Assembly: GCA_015491705.1 (NCBI GenBank)
Contig: WFVK01000119.1
Location: 1-6,586 of the forward strand
Origin: Nitrospirota bacterium
Lineage (GTDB): Bacteria > Nitrospirota > Thermodesulfovibrionia > UBA6902
Direction: 5' to 3'
DNA length: 6,586 nt
Shown here: positions 1 to 5,397 of the stretch, piece after piece
How positions within the stretch are numbered: position 1 is the first letter of the stretch
How the letters are laid out: each line of letters opens with the position of its first letter
The notes under the pieces: model-generated
The model's input: only the letters and a program-made list of their open reading frames with translations
What the model was told of the DNA's origin: nothing
The model's database searches: none
Made by a program: the position numbers and the translations under genes

Positions 1-15
1 ACATAAAGGGGGATA

Positions 16-27
16 GTTCGATCGAAC
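16..27. repeat. 12-bp perfect palindrome upstream of nrdJ
   Basis: The sequence GTTCGATCGAAC is a perfect 12-bp palindrome with no central spacer. It lies about 140 b before the nrdJ start codon. A dyad of this length could be a binding site for a dimeric regulator, but I recognise no family from it, and 12-bp palindromes also occur by chance. It could equally belong to the downstream region of a gene left of the window. Confidence 0.35.
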
Positions 28-47
28 GACAGGCTGCAGGGGAAGCT

Positions 48-70
48 GTTTATTAAAACTTTTAATAAAC
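48..70. promoter_or_regulatory. AT-rich 11-bp perfect inverted repeat, candidate operator
   Basis: GTTTATTAAAA (48-58) and TTTTAATAAAC (60-70) are perfect reverse complements around a single central C. With a one-base centre this cannot be an ordinary RNA hairpin at full length, so a DNA-level role is more natural: an operator for a dimeric repressor or activator, or an easily melted promoter-region site. It does not match the NrdR box pattern (ACACTATATATTGTGT-like) expected for ribonucleotide reductase genes. It lies about 100 b upstream of the nrdJ start. The symmetry is certain; the function is inferred. Confidence 0.5.
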
Positions 71-100
71 ATAATAATTTTACAAATATCAAGTTGCGTG

Positions 101-133
101 TTGCATAAACGGGGTGGAGATATTTTTATGCAG
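101..133 (+). repeat. Hairpin element, copy 1 (before nrdJ)
   Basis: TGCATAAA (102-109) and TTTATGCA (125-132) form an 8-bp perfect inverted repeat around a G-rich 15-b loop. Nearly the same element recurs before topA at 5241-5272. The two copies share TTGCATAAA at the left, GTGGnGA in the loop and TTTTTATGC at the right, with a one-base length difference in the loop. This copy ends 36 b before the nrdJ start codon, so it is in or next to the nrdJ leader. Conservation of the loop as well as the arms suggests an RNA structure or a composite protein site rather than a bare terminator. It is not followed by a T run. Confidence 0.55.
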
Positions 134-135
134 AC

Positions 136-150
136 GCAAGTATAACTTGC
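136..150. repeat. Small inverted repeat next to the nrdJ ribosome-binding site
   Basis: GCAAGT (136-141) and ACTTGC (145-150) are perfect 6-bp arms around ATA. The hairpin ends 6 b before the GGAGG of the nrdJ ribosome-binding site (157-161), so if transcribed it could influence initiation. It also contains TATAAC, which resembles a -10 box, but no matching -35 sequence is visible at the right spacing. The function is uncertain. Confidence 0.35.
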
Positions 151-168
151 AGAGAGGGAGGACTGTCC

Positions 169-2421
169 ATGAAAGCAGAGACCGTAGGGGGGAAGATCGA
201 TTTAACGACGAGTGCATTAAAGGTTCTTGAAAAGAGATACCTGAAAAAAGATGAAGACGGCAGGGTTGTTGAGACCCCTGAAGAGATGTTCAGGCGCGTC
301 GCCAGGTCCGTCGCCCAGGTGGAACTGAACCATGGCAGGTCCGAGGCCGAGGTCGGTTACATCGAGGAAAAATTTTACAATCTGATGGCCTCGCTGAGGT
401 TTCTGCCCAACAGCCCCACTCTCATGAATGCGGGGAGGAGGCTGGGGCAGCTCTCTGCATGTTTTGTCCTCCCTGTGGAAGACTCCATGGAGTCTATTTT
501 CGGGGCGGTAAAGAACGCCGCCCTCATACACAAATCCGGCGGCGGCACGGGTTTTTCATTCTCCAGTCTCAGGCCCCAGGGCGATATCGTGGGCTCGACC
601 AAAGGGGTCTCATCAGGTCCGATTTCCTTCATGACGGTCTTTGATGCGGCTACCGAGGCCATAAAACAGGGCGGCACGAGAAGGGGAGCGAACATGGGCA
701 TACTGCGTGTGGACCACCCTGATATTCTTGAATTCATATCCGCAAAGGACAACAGCGCCAGGCTCAACAATTTCAACCTCTCCGTTGCATTAACCGATGT
801 GTTTATGAAGGCCGTTGAAAAGGATGAAGAATACGACCTGATCAACCCGCACACCGGCAAAACCGTGCGCCGGCTGAAGGCCAGGGAGGTATTCAGCCTG
901 ATAGTAAACCATGCATGGAAAAACGGGGAACCGGGGATTATATTCATAGACAGGATAAACCGCGACAATCCCACGCCGTCGGCGGGACGGATTGAAAGCA
1001 CCAATCCGTGCGGGGAACAGCCGCTCCTTCCCTATGAATCCTGCAACCTCGGGTCGATCAACCTGTCGAAATTCGTCCGCGCAGACGGGGCCATAGACTG
1101 GGACTCCCTGAGGGAGACCGTGCACAACTCCGTCCACTTTCTCGATAATGTCATAGTTATCAACAAGTACCCCCTGAAAAAGATAGAAGAGGCCACAAAG
1201 GCAAACAGAAAAATAGGCCTAGGCGTCATGGGCTGGGCGGACATGCTGATAAAGCTGGACATCCCCTACCATTCCAGGGAGGCTTCAAAGCTTGCAACAG
1301 AGGTGATGGGCTTTATCCAGACCGAAAGCAAAAAGTTTTCATCGGTTCTGGCCGTGGAAAGGGGAGACTTCCCCAACTATGAAAAGAGCATTTACAAAGG
1401 GAAGATGAGGCTGAGAAATGCAACAACCACGACAATCGCCCCCACCGGCACCCTCTCGATAATTGCAGGGTGTTCAAGCGGCATAGAGCCCCTGTTTGCA
1501 GTGGCGTTTGTGCGCAATGTCCTTGAAGGCACGAAACTCTACGAGGTGAACCCACTCTTTGAAAGAATCGCAAAGGAGAGGGGATTCTGGAGCAAGGAGC
1601 TTATAGAGAGGATCGCCGAAAAAGGAAGCGTGAAGGATATCGAAGGGGTGCCGGAGGACGTAAAAAGGATATTCGTCACCGCGCACGACATCTCCCCCCT
1701 TGATCACATAAGAATGCAGGCGGCCTTCCAGAAACATGTGGATAACGCCGTCTCCAAGACGGTCAATTTTTCGCACAACGCCTCCCCCAAAGACGTGGAG
1801 GAGGCATATTTCCTTGCATACGGCCTCGGCTGCAAGGGAGTGACCGTTTACAGGGACGGTTCCCGGAAGAACCAGGTGCTGTCAACCGGCAAGACCGATG
1901 CACATGAGGGACGGCAGGATGCTGCTCCTCCCGTGCAGAAAATAACCCCGAGAAAGAGACCCGAGGTGATCAAGGGGACGACAAGGCTGATGAAGACAGG
2001 CTGCGGCAACCTGTACGTCACCATAAACGAGGATGAGAACGGAAACCTCTTTGAGCTTTTTACACAGATGGGAAAGGCCGGCGGCTGTGCCGCGAGCCAG
2101 TCCGAGGCGATCGGCAGGCTCATAAGTCTCGCACTGAGGAGCAATATAGAGCCTATCGAGATCGAAAAACAGCTCAAGGGGATAAGCTGCCACAGCCCTG
2201 CATGGGCACCCGGAGGCAAAATTGCATCATGTTCCGACGCCATATCCAAGGCCATTGAGAGATACCTCGAACGCGGCAACAAGAGCAACGGCAACGGCTC
2301 TCATCCCCCGCTGAAGGAAAAGGTAATGTTCTGCGGAGCGTGTCCGGACTGCGGCGGCTCTGTGGAGCATGAAGGCGGATGCGCTGTCTGCAGGGACTGC
2401 GGGTATACGAAATGCTCGTAA
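169..2421 (+). CDS. nrdJ: Adenosylcobalamin-dependent (class II) ribonucleoside-diphosphate reductase
   Basis: This 750-residue cytoplasmic enzyme reduces ribonucleotides to deoxyribonucleotides for DNA synthesis, using coenzyme B12 as the radical source and needing no oxygen or separate radical subunit. The finger-loop motif NPCGEQ (279-284) carries the thiyl-radical Cys281 with Asn279 and Glu283. Cys98 (SACFV) and Cys292 (ESCNLGS), 11 residues after Cys281, fit the active-site redox pair of the Thermotoga maritima type. PTGTLS (425-430) is the substrate-phosphate loop. GGGTGFSFSSLRP (124-136) and GGTRRGANMG (168-177) are typical of the class II catalytic barrel. After a charged linker (about 575-600) comes a TSCPD-type domain (about 600-700), then a C-terminal Cys cluster (C722, C725, C728, C738, C741, C744, C749), probably zinc-binding and involved in re-reduction. 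I see no N-terminal ATP cone. The start has GGAGG 7 b upstream. No NrdR box or cobalamin riboswitch is visible upstream. The gene is intact. Confidence 0.96.
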   Translation: MKAETVGGKIDLTTSALKVLEKRYLKKDEDGRVVETPEEMFRRVARSVAQVELNHGRSEAEVGYIEEKFYNLMASLRFLPNSPTLMNAGRRLGQLSACFVLPVEDSMESIFGAVKNAALIHKSGGGTGFSFSSLRPQGDIVGSTKGVSSGPISFMTVFDAATEAIKQGGTRRGANMGILRVDHPDILEFISAKDNSARLNNFNLSVALTDVFMKAVEKDEEYDLINPHTGKTVRRLKAREVFSLIVNHAWKNGEPGIIFIDRINRDNPTPSAGRIESTNPCGEQPLLPYESCNLGSINLSKFVRADGAIDWDSLRETVHNSVHFLDNVIVINKYPLKKIEEATKANRKIGLGVMGWADMLIKLDIPYHSREASKLATEVMGFIQTESKKFSSVLAVERGDFPNYEKSIYKGKMRLRNATTTTIAPTGTLSIIAGCSSGIEPLFAVAFVRNVLEGTKLYEVNPLFERIAKERGFWSKELIERIAEKGSVKDIEGVPEDVKRIFVTAHDISPLDHIRMQAAFQKHVDNAVSKTVNFSHNASPKDVEEAYFLAYGLGCKGVTVYRDGSRKNQVLSTGKTDAHEGRQDAAPPVQKITPRKRPEVIKGTTRLMKTGCGNLYVTINEDENGNLFELFTQMGKAGGCAASQSEAIGRLISLALRSNIEPIEIEKQLKGISCHSPAWAPGGKIASCSDAISKAIERYLERGNKSNGNGSHPPLKEKVMFCGACPDCGGSVEHEGGCAVCRDCGYTKCS

Positions 2422-2516
2422 AGCGCTGTTGGAGGTTCAGGGCTCATGTCGGCTGAACACTCAATACCTGAAACCCGCGGTCCGATCGCCTGGAAGTCTT
2501 AAATCGAAAACGCCCT

Positions 2517-2540
2517 CTTTCTGTTGACATGATCAGAAAG
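2517..2540. repeat. 7-bp inverted repeat downstream of nrdJ
   Basis: CTTTCTG (2517-2523) and CAGAAAG (2534-2540) are perfect arms around a 10-b loop that contains TTGACA. It lies about 95 b past the nrdJ stop codon and is not followed by a T run, so a classical intrinsic terminator is not supported. A weak hairpin or a protein site overlapping a -35-like hexamer are both possible; no good -10 box follows TTGACA. Confidence 0.3.
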
Positions 2541-2630
2541 CTTCATAAAGGACCCGGCATCCCGGCAGAGATATTAATTCAACTATACAGATAAGAAAGC
2601 AGCCTGATTGCGGGAAAGGAGGTTATAAGC

Positions 2631-2719
2631 ATCATCTTCAGACATGGTAAATCCTGCTAATGTCAAAAGTTGCATGAAGAAACGGATGATTTATGAAAAA
2701 GACATAAACTGTAGATGAT
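2631..2719. repeat. Spaced imperfect inverted repeat
   Basis: ATCATCTTCAG (2631-2641) pairs with CTGTAGATGAT (2709-2719) at 10 of 11 positions, enclosing 67 b. Just inside the right arm, TTTATG (2690-2695) and CATAAA (2703-2708) form a second, perfect 6-bp hairpin with an A-rich 7-b loop. The arrangement could fold as a branched RNA of about 90 b or mark the ends of a very small degenerate element. No promoter was identified for it. Chance pairing in AT-rich DNA is a serious alternative. Confidence 0.25.
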
Positions 2720-2726
2720 CAATATG

Positions 2727-2760
2727 CCCTCTCCCGGAGGGGGAGAGGGTCAGGGTGAGA
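2727..2760 (+). repeat. REP-like palindromic repeat with AGGGTGAG tail
   Basis: CCCTCTCCC (2727-2735) and GGGAGAGGG (2741-2749) form a perfect 9-bp GC-rich hairpin with loop GGAGG, followed by TCAGGGTGAGA. From memory, hairpins of the form CCCTCTCCC...GGGAGAGGG with an AGGGTGAG tail are scattered through intergenic regions of many bacterial genomes as short dispersed repeats. It has no downstream T run, so it is not a standard intrinsic terminator, though it could slow or stop transcripts read through from nrdJ. It is much more GC-rich than the surrounding spacer, consistent with insertion. Confidence 0.6.
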
Positions 2761-2800
2761 CGGTTAATAACCTAAATGCAACCTCGTTCTATTCCTTTGT

Positions 2801-2830
2801 TTTACATTTCTGAAACACTTGTGATATGTT
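2801..2830 (+). promoter_or_regulatory. Candidate sigma-70 promoter for argG-dprA
   Basis: TTTACA (2801-2806; five of six bases match TTGACA) and TATGTT (2825-2830; four of six match TATAAT) are separated by 18 b. Transcription would start near 2837 and give a leader of roughly 97 b ahead of argG. A second -10-like TATAAA lies at 2832-2837, but no -35 sequence was found for it. The match is moderate, and the position just upstream of a folded leader supports it. Confidence 0.4.
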
Positions 2831-2840
2831 TTATAAATCC

Positions 2841-2890
2841 GGTTTCACGGGACGGAAGCGTGTAAATACGCCCCGGTGCCGCCGCAAACC
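2841..2890 (+). promoter_or_regulatory. Folded argG leader, possible cis-regulatory RNA
   Basis: Three nested stems can be drawn: GGTTT (2841-2845) with AAACC (2886-2890); CACGGG (2846-2851) with CCC-G-GTG (2872-2878, one bulged G); and GCGTG (2858-2862) with TACGC (2867-2871), closing a TAAA loop with one G-U pair. An asymmetric bulge ACGGAA (2852-2857) and a CCGCCGC strand (2879-2885) stay unpaired. The stretch from GGAAGC to CCGCCGC locally resembles the central part of the cobalamin riboswitch core, but the usual B12 box and full length are missing. It lies 45 b before the argG start. No known riboswitch class is assigned. Confidence 0.35.
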
Positions 2891-2934
2891 TCTTTGATTT
2901 CAATCATGACGCCGGTTCAGAAAGGTATGTACGC

Positions 2935-4131
2935 ATGAAGATCAGAAAAGCAGTGCTCGCATATTCCGGGGGACTTGACACGTCTGTTGCCATTAAATGG
3001 CTGAAGGAGACTTACGGATGCGAGGTCATAGCCTACTGCGCCGACCTCGGACAGGAAGAGGACACGGAGGCGGTAAGGGAAAAGGCCCTGAAGACAGGCG
3101 CATCGAGGGCCTATGTGCTGGACCTCAGGGAAGAGTTTGTGAAGGATTATGTGTTCCCCATGCTCAGGGCGAATGCGGTTTATGAAGGCGCCTATCTGAT
3201 GGGCACATCCATAGCAAGGCCCCTCATAGCAAAAAAACAGATGGAAATAGCAGAGAAAGAAAAGGCGGACGCAGTCTCGCACGGCGCCACAGGCAAGGGG
3301 AACGACCAGGTGAGGTTCGAGCTTGCATACTATGCCCTGAACCCCGGCATAAAGGTAATCGCGCCGTGGAGGGAATGGGAGTTCAATTCCAGGGAGTCAT
3401 TGATAAACTATGCAAAGAAACACGGCATCCCTGTTCCGGTAAGCAGGGAGAAACCGTACAGCACGGACAGGAATCTCTTTCATATAAGTTACGAAGGGGG
3501 AATCCTGGAAGACCCCTGGGCAGAGCCCCCTGAAGACATGTTTACAATGACGGTGTCACCGGAAAACGCCCCCTCAGAGGCCGTATCCCTCGAGATCGGA
3601 TATAAAGAGGGGGACCCGGTCTCAATTAACGGAAAGAGGCTGTCTCCTGCGAATCTCCTGAAAGAACTCAACACTGTAGGAGGCGCGCACGGTATAGGCC
3701 GGCTGGATATAGTTGAGAACCGGTTTGTCGGCATAAAATCCAGGGGGGTATATGAAACCCCCGGGGGAACCATACTGCATATCGCACACAGGGCCGTGGA
3801 ATCCATCACCCTCGACAGGGAGCTTATGCACCTGAGGGATTCTCTTATCCCTGAATACTCGGCGCTCGTTTATAACGGCTTCTGGTTCTCTCCTGAAAGA
3901 GAGGCGTTGCAGTGCCTGATAGACCGGGCGCAGAAAAACGTGACAGGCACTGCGAGGCTGAAGCTCTACAGGGGCAACTGCGTGGTGACGGGAAGAAAGG
4001 CCCCGAAATCCCTCTACAGCCATGAGCTTGCCACATTCGAGGCCGAAGACGTTTATGACCAGAAGGATGCGGAAGGATTTATCAGGCTGAACGCCCTGAG
4101 GCTGAAACTGCACAGACCGGGTTCGAAATAA
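2935..4131 (+). CDS. argG: Argininosuccinate synthase
   Basis: This 398-residue cytoplasmic enzyme condenses citrulline and aspartate using ATP (released as AMP and PPi) to make argininosuccinate, the penultimate step of arginine synthesis. The N-terminal N-type ATP-pyrophosphatase loop AYSGGLDTS is at residues 9-17. [15 protein letters not shown] (115-129) forms part of the substrate/nucleotide site, followed by APWREWEF (143-150), [15 protein letters not shown] (175-189) and the C-terminal GVYETPGGT (271-279). The length matches the roughly 400-residue bacterial form, and the gene is complete. AAAGG lies 9 b before the ATG. An earlier ATG at 2927 is out of frame and stops after three codons, so 2935 is the clear start. 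The stop codon is 2 b before dprA. No other arginine gene (argH, argF) is in the window, so the pathway partners must be elsewhere. Confidence 0.97.
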   Translation: MKIRKAVLAYSGGLDTSVAIKWLKETYGCEVIAYCADLGQEEDTEAVREKALKTGASRAYVLDLREEFVKDYVFPMLRANAVYEGAYLMGTSIARPLIAKKQMEIAEKEKADAVSHGATGKGNDQVRFELAYYALNPGIKVIAPWREWEFNSRESLINYAKKHGIPVPVSREKPYSTDRNLFHISYEGGILEDPWAEPPEDMFTMTVSPENAPSEAVSLEIGYKEGDPVSINGKRLSPANLLKELNTVGGAHGIGRLDIVENRFVGIKSRGVYETPGGTILHIAHRAVESITLDRELMHLRDSLIPEYSALVYNGFWFSPEREALQCLIDRAQKNVTGTARLKLYRGNCVVTGRKAPKSLYSHELATFEAEDVYDQKDAEGFIRLNALRLKLHRPGSK

Positions 4132-4133
4132 TT

Positions 4134-5231
4134 ATGGATGACTTACAGTACTGGCTTGCCCTGAACTTCCTGACTGATATAGGGCCCGTAACCGCTCGAA
4201 GGCTGTTATCGGCCTCCGGCGCTCCCCGGAATGTCTTCCGTATGTCTTTTGAAGAGCTCCGGAGGATTGAGGGTGTGGGTGAACACAGGGCCCGCACCAT
4301 CACCGGCTTTAATGGGTGGGAGGCTGTCCGGAGGGAGATCGACAATATCGCTGAACGCAATATCACGATTATCACCGTTGATGACGACAGGTATCCCGCG
4401 GCGCTCAGGACCGTGCAGGGCGCTCCCCTGGTGCTTTATATGAAGGGTGATTTCCGGGATGTTGACAAATACGCCGTCTCCATAGTAGGGTCAAGAAGGG
4501 CTACCGCTTACGGCATTGAGGTAGCTGAGAAGATTAGTTACAGGCTGGCATCAAAAGGGCTGACGGTTGTAAGCGGAATGGCACGGGGTATAGATACCGC
4601 CGCCCATAAGGGGGCGTTGAAGGCAGGCGGCAGAACCGTTGCGGTTATGGGTTCGGGGCTTGATGTGCCGTATCCGTCGTCCAACAGGGGATTGATGAAT
4701 GCCGTTGCCTGCTCCGGCGCGGTTATCAGCGAGTTTCCTCTCGGGACCCTGCCGAACAAAGAAAACTTCCCGAGGAGAAACCGCATCATCAGCGCCCTGT
4801 CCCTGGGTGTCATCGTGGTAGAGGCCGCCCTTGACAGCGGCTCTCTTATTACAGTAGGATATGCCCTCGAACAGGGCAGGGAGGTTTTTGCAGTGCCCGG
4901 CAACATTACTTCAGGAAATTCCCGAGGCACCAATGATCTTATCAAAAAGGGAGCGAGGCTTGTTGAAAGCGCCGAAGATGTCATCGATGAGCTGGGAGCG
5001 CAGATAAAAGGCATTCTCAGGGAAGACAGGCTGAACCATGAGAAAACCCTGTCAGCGATGACGGAAGATGAAAAGACGCTTTACAGTTGTCTCAGCACGG
5101 GGCCCAAACATATAGATTCAATCATCAGGGAGACGGACACCTCAACCGCCAAGGCCCTGTCGATATTACTGGGCCTCGAACTGAAGGGAATCGTCAGGCA
5201 GACAGAGGGAAAACATTTCTCCCTCAACTGA
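4134..5231 (+). CDS. dprA: DNA-processing protein DprA (Smf family)
   Basis: DprA binds incoming single-stranded DNA in the cytoplasm and loads RecA on it during natural transformation; it is also kept in many bacteria not known to be competent. The 365-residue protein has a helix-hairpin-helix/SAM-like N-terminus (about 1-60, with RRIEGVGEHRAR at 43-54). An extended Rossmann DNA-binding domain follows, with VGSRRAT (118-124), SGMARGIDTAAHKGAL (147-162), GSGLDVPYP (173-181), SEFPLG (199-204), FPRRNRIISALS (212-223), SGSLIT (235-240) and AVPGN (253-257). A winged-helix-like C-terminus covers about 305-365. All the family hallmarks are intact. The start lies 2 b after the argG stop and has no clear Shine-Dalgarno sequence, so translation probably depends on ribosomes finishing argG. 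No com genes are visible, so competence cannot be concluded from this window. Confidence 0.95.
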   Translation: MDDLQYWLALNFLTDIGPVTARRLLSASGAPRNVFRMSFEELRRIEGVGEHRARTITGFNGWEAVRREIDNIAERNITIITVDDDRYPAALRTVQGAPLVLYMKGDFRDVDKYAVSIVGSRRATAYGIEVAEKISYRLASKGLTVVSGMARGIDTAAHKGALKAGGRTVAVMGSGLDVPYPSSNRGLMNAVACSGAVISEFPLGTLPNKENFPRRNRIISALSLGVIVVEAALDSGSLITVGYALEQGREVFAVPGNITSGNSRGTNDLIKKGARLVESAEDVIDELGAQIKGILREDRLNHEKTLSAMTEDEKTLYSCLSTGPKHIDSIIRETDTSTAKALSILLGLELKGIVRQTEGKHFSLN

Positions 5232-5240
5232 ACCTTGATG

Positions 5241-5272
5241 TTGCATAAAGGAGTGGCGAAGTTTTTATGCGG
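5241..5272 (+). repeat. Hairpin element, copy 2 (before topA)
   Basis: GCATAAA (5243-5249) and TTTATGC (5264-5270) form a 7-bp perfect inverted repeat around a 14-b loop containing GAGTGGCGA. It is a near copy of the element at 101-133 in the same orientation: both run TTGCATAAA, a G-rich loop with GTGGnGA, then TTTTTATGC. This copy begins 9 b after the dprA stop codon and ends about 125 b before the topA start. It could act on the 3' end of the argG-dprA transcript or upstream of topA. There is no clean T run after the right arm. Confidence 0.55.
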
Positions 5273-5287
5273 CTGGAAGGTGAGTTA

Positions 5288-5315
5288 TAAAGGTTTAACA
5301 GGGAACCGCCGATAA
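5288..5315 (+). promoter_or_regulatory. Sigma-28 (FliA)-like promoter upstream of topA
   Basis: TAAAGGTTT (5288-5296), an 11-b spacer and GCCGATAA (5308-5315) closely follow the textbook flagellar sigma-28 consensus TAAAGTTT-N11-GCCGATAA. The -10 octamer is exact, and the -35 part differs by one extra G. The distance from TAAA to GCCGATAA is therefore 16 b rather than the usual 15. Transcription would start near 5322 and run through the 5351-5377 hairpin into topA. A chance match is possible, and no flagellar or chemotaxis gene is in the window. Confidence 0.4.
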
Positions 5316-5350
5316 AATTAAGCGTTGAGACATTCAGGATAAACCGGCAG

Positions 5351-5377
5351 TCCCCCTTGCCTTAGAGGCAAGGGGGA
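5351..5377 (+). terminator. Strong hairpin in the topA leader (terminator, attenuator or dispersed repeat)
   Basis: TCCCCCTTGCC (5351-5361) and GGCAAGGGGGA (5367-5377) are perfect 11-bp arms around the loop TTAGA, followed by TTTAT. The stem is the most stable in the window. The downstream tract is short, and the topA Shine-Dalgarno AAGGAG begins only 6 b later at 5383. No promoter fits between hairpin and start codon, so the topA mRNA must carry this hairpin. An attenuator or a structure modulating ribosome access is therefore more likely than a simple end-of-operon terminator. Pyrimidine/purine-rich hairpins of this style also occur as dispersed intergenic repeats. Confidence 0.5.
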
Positions 5378-5397
5378 TTTATAAGGAGCAGTTTCAG

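Larger units (their letters stand above)
2422..2934. other. 513-b intergenic region between nrdJ and argG
   Basis: No convincing gene lies here. The first 300 b contain weak inverted repeats: GTTCAG/CTGAAC at 2435-2458, too weak and without a T run to call a terminator; CTTTCTG/CAGAAAG at 2517-2540; and a spaced pair at 2631-2719. A strong Shine-Dalgarno-like AAAGGAGG at 2615-2622 is not followed by a usable start codon at normal spacing. The next ATG, 21 b later at 2644, opens only 24 codons. A REP-like hairpin sits at 2727-2749. From about 2800 the sequence looks like the argG promoter and leader. The excess length compared with the 2-b argG-dprA gap may reflect a decayed gene or element, but I recognise no remnant protein. 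Confidence 0.6.

Noticed and set aside
2..9. CATAAAGG at the window start, also at 2544-2551 and 5244-5251
   Set aside because: An 8-mer recurring three times in short AT-leaning spacers is not convincing, and the flanks do not align beyond it.
101..130. TTGCAT-N17/18-TTTATG as a sigma-70 promoter within the hairpin element
   Set aside because: Each hexamer matches the consensus at only about three of six positions; the inverted symmetry explains the conserved ends better.
375..1004. Long open frame on the minus strand inside nrdJ (209 codons), and other minus-strand frames across the genes
   Set aside because: They lie wholly opposite well-conserved coding sequence, show no recognisable domain, and are composition-driven shadows.
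2435..2458. GTTCAG/CTGAAC as the nrdJ terminator
   Set aside because: The stem is only 6 bp with a 12-b loop, and no T run follows.
2669..2697. Possible third copy of the hairpin element (GTTGCATGAAG...GATTTATG)
   Set aside because: It shares TTGCAT and TTTATG at roughly the right spacing but lacks the GTGGnGA loop core and the matching arms, so the likeness is too weak.
2644..2718. 24-codon ORF starting with ATG downstream of AAAGGAGG
   Set aside because: The Shine-Dalgarno-like sequence is 21 b from the ATG, far too distant, and the 24-residue product resembles nothing I recognise.
2841..2915. A true cobalamin riboswitch
   Set aside because: The likeness covers only part of the core; the peripheral stems and a proper B12 box are absent, and the downstream gene is not a B12 or class II reductase gene.
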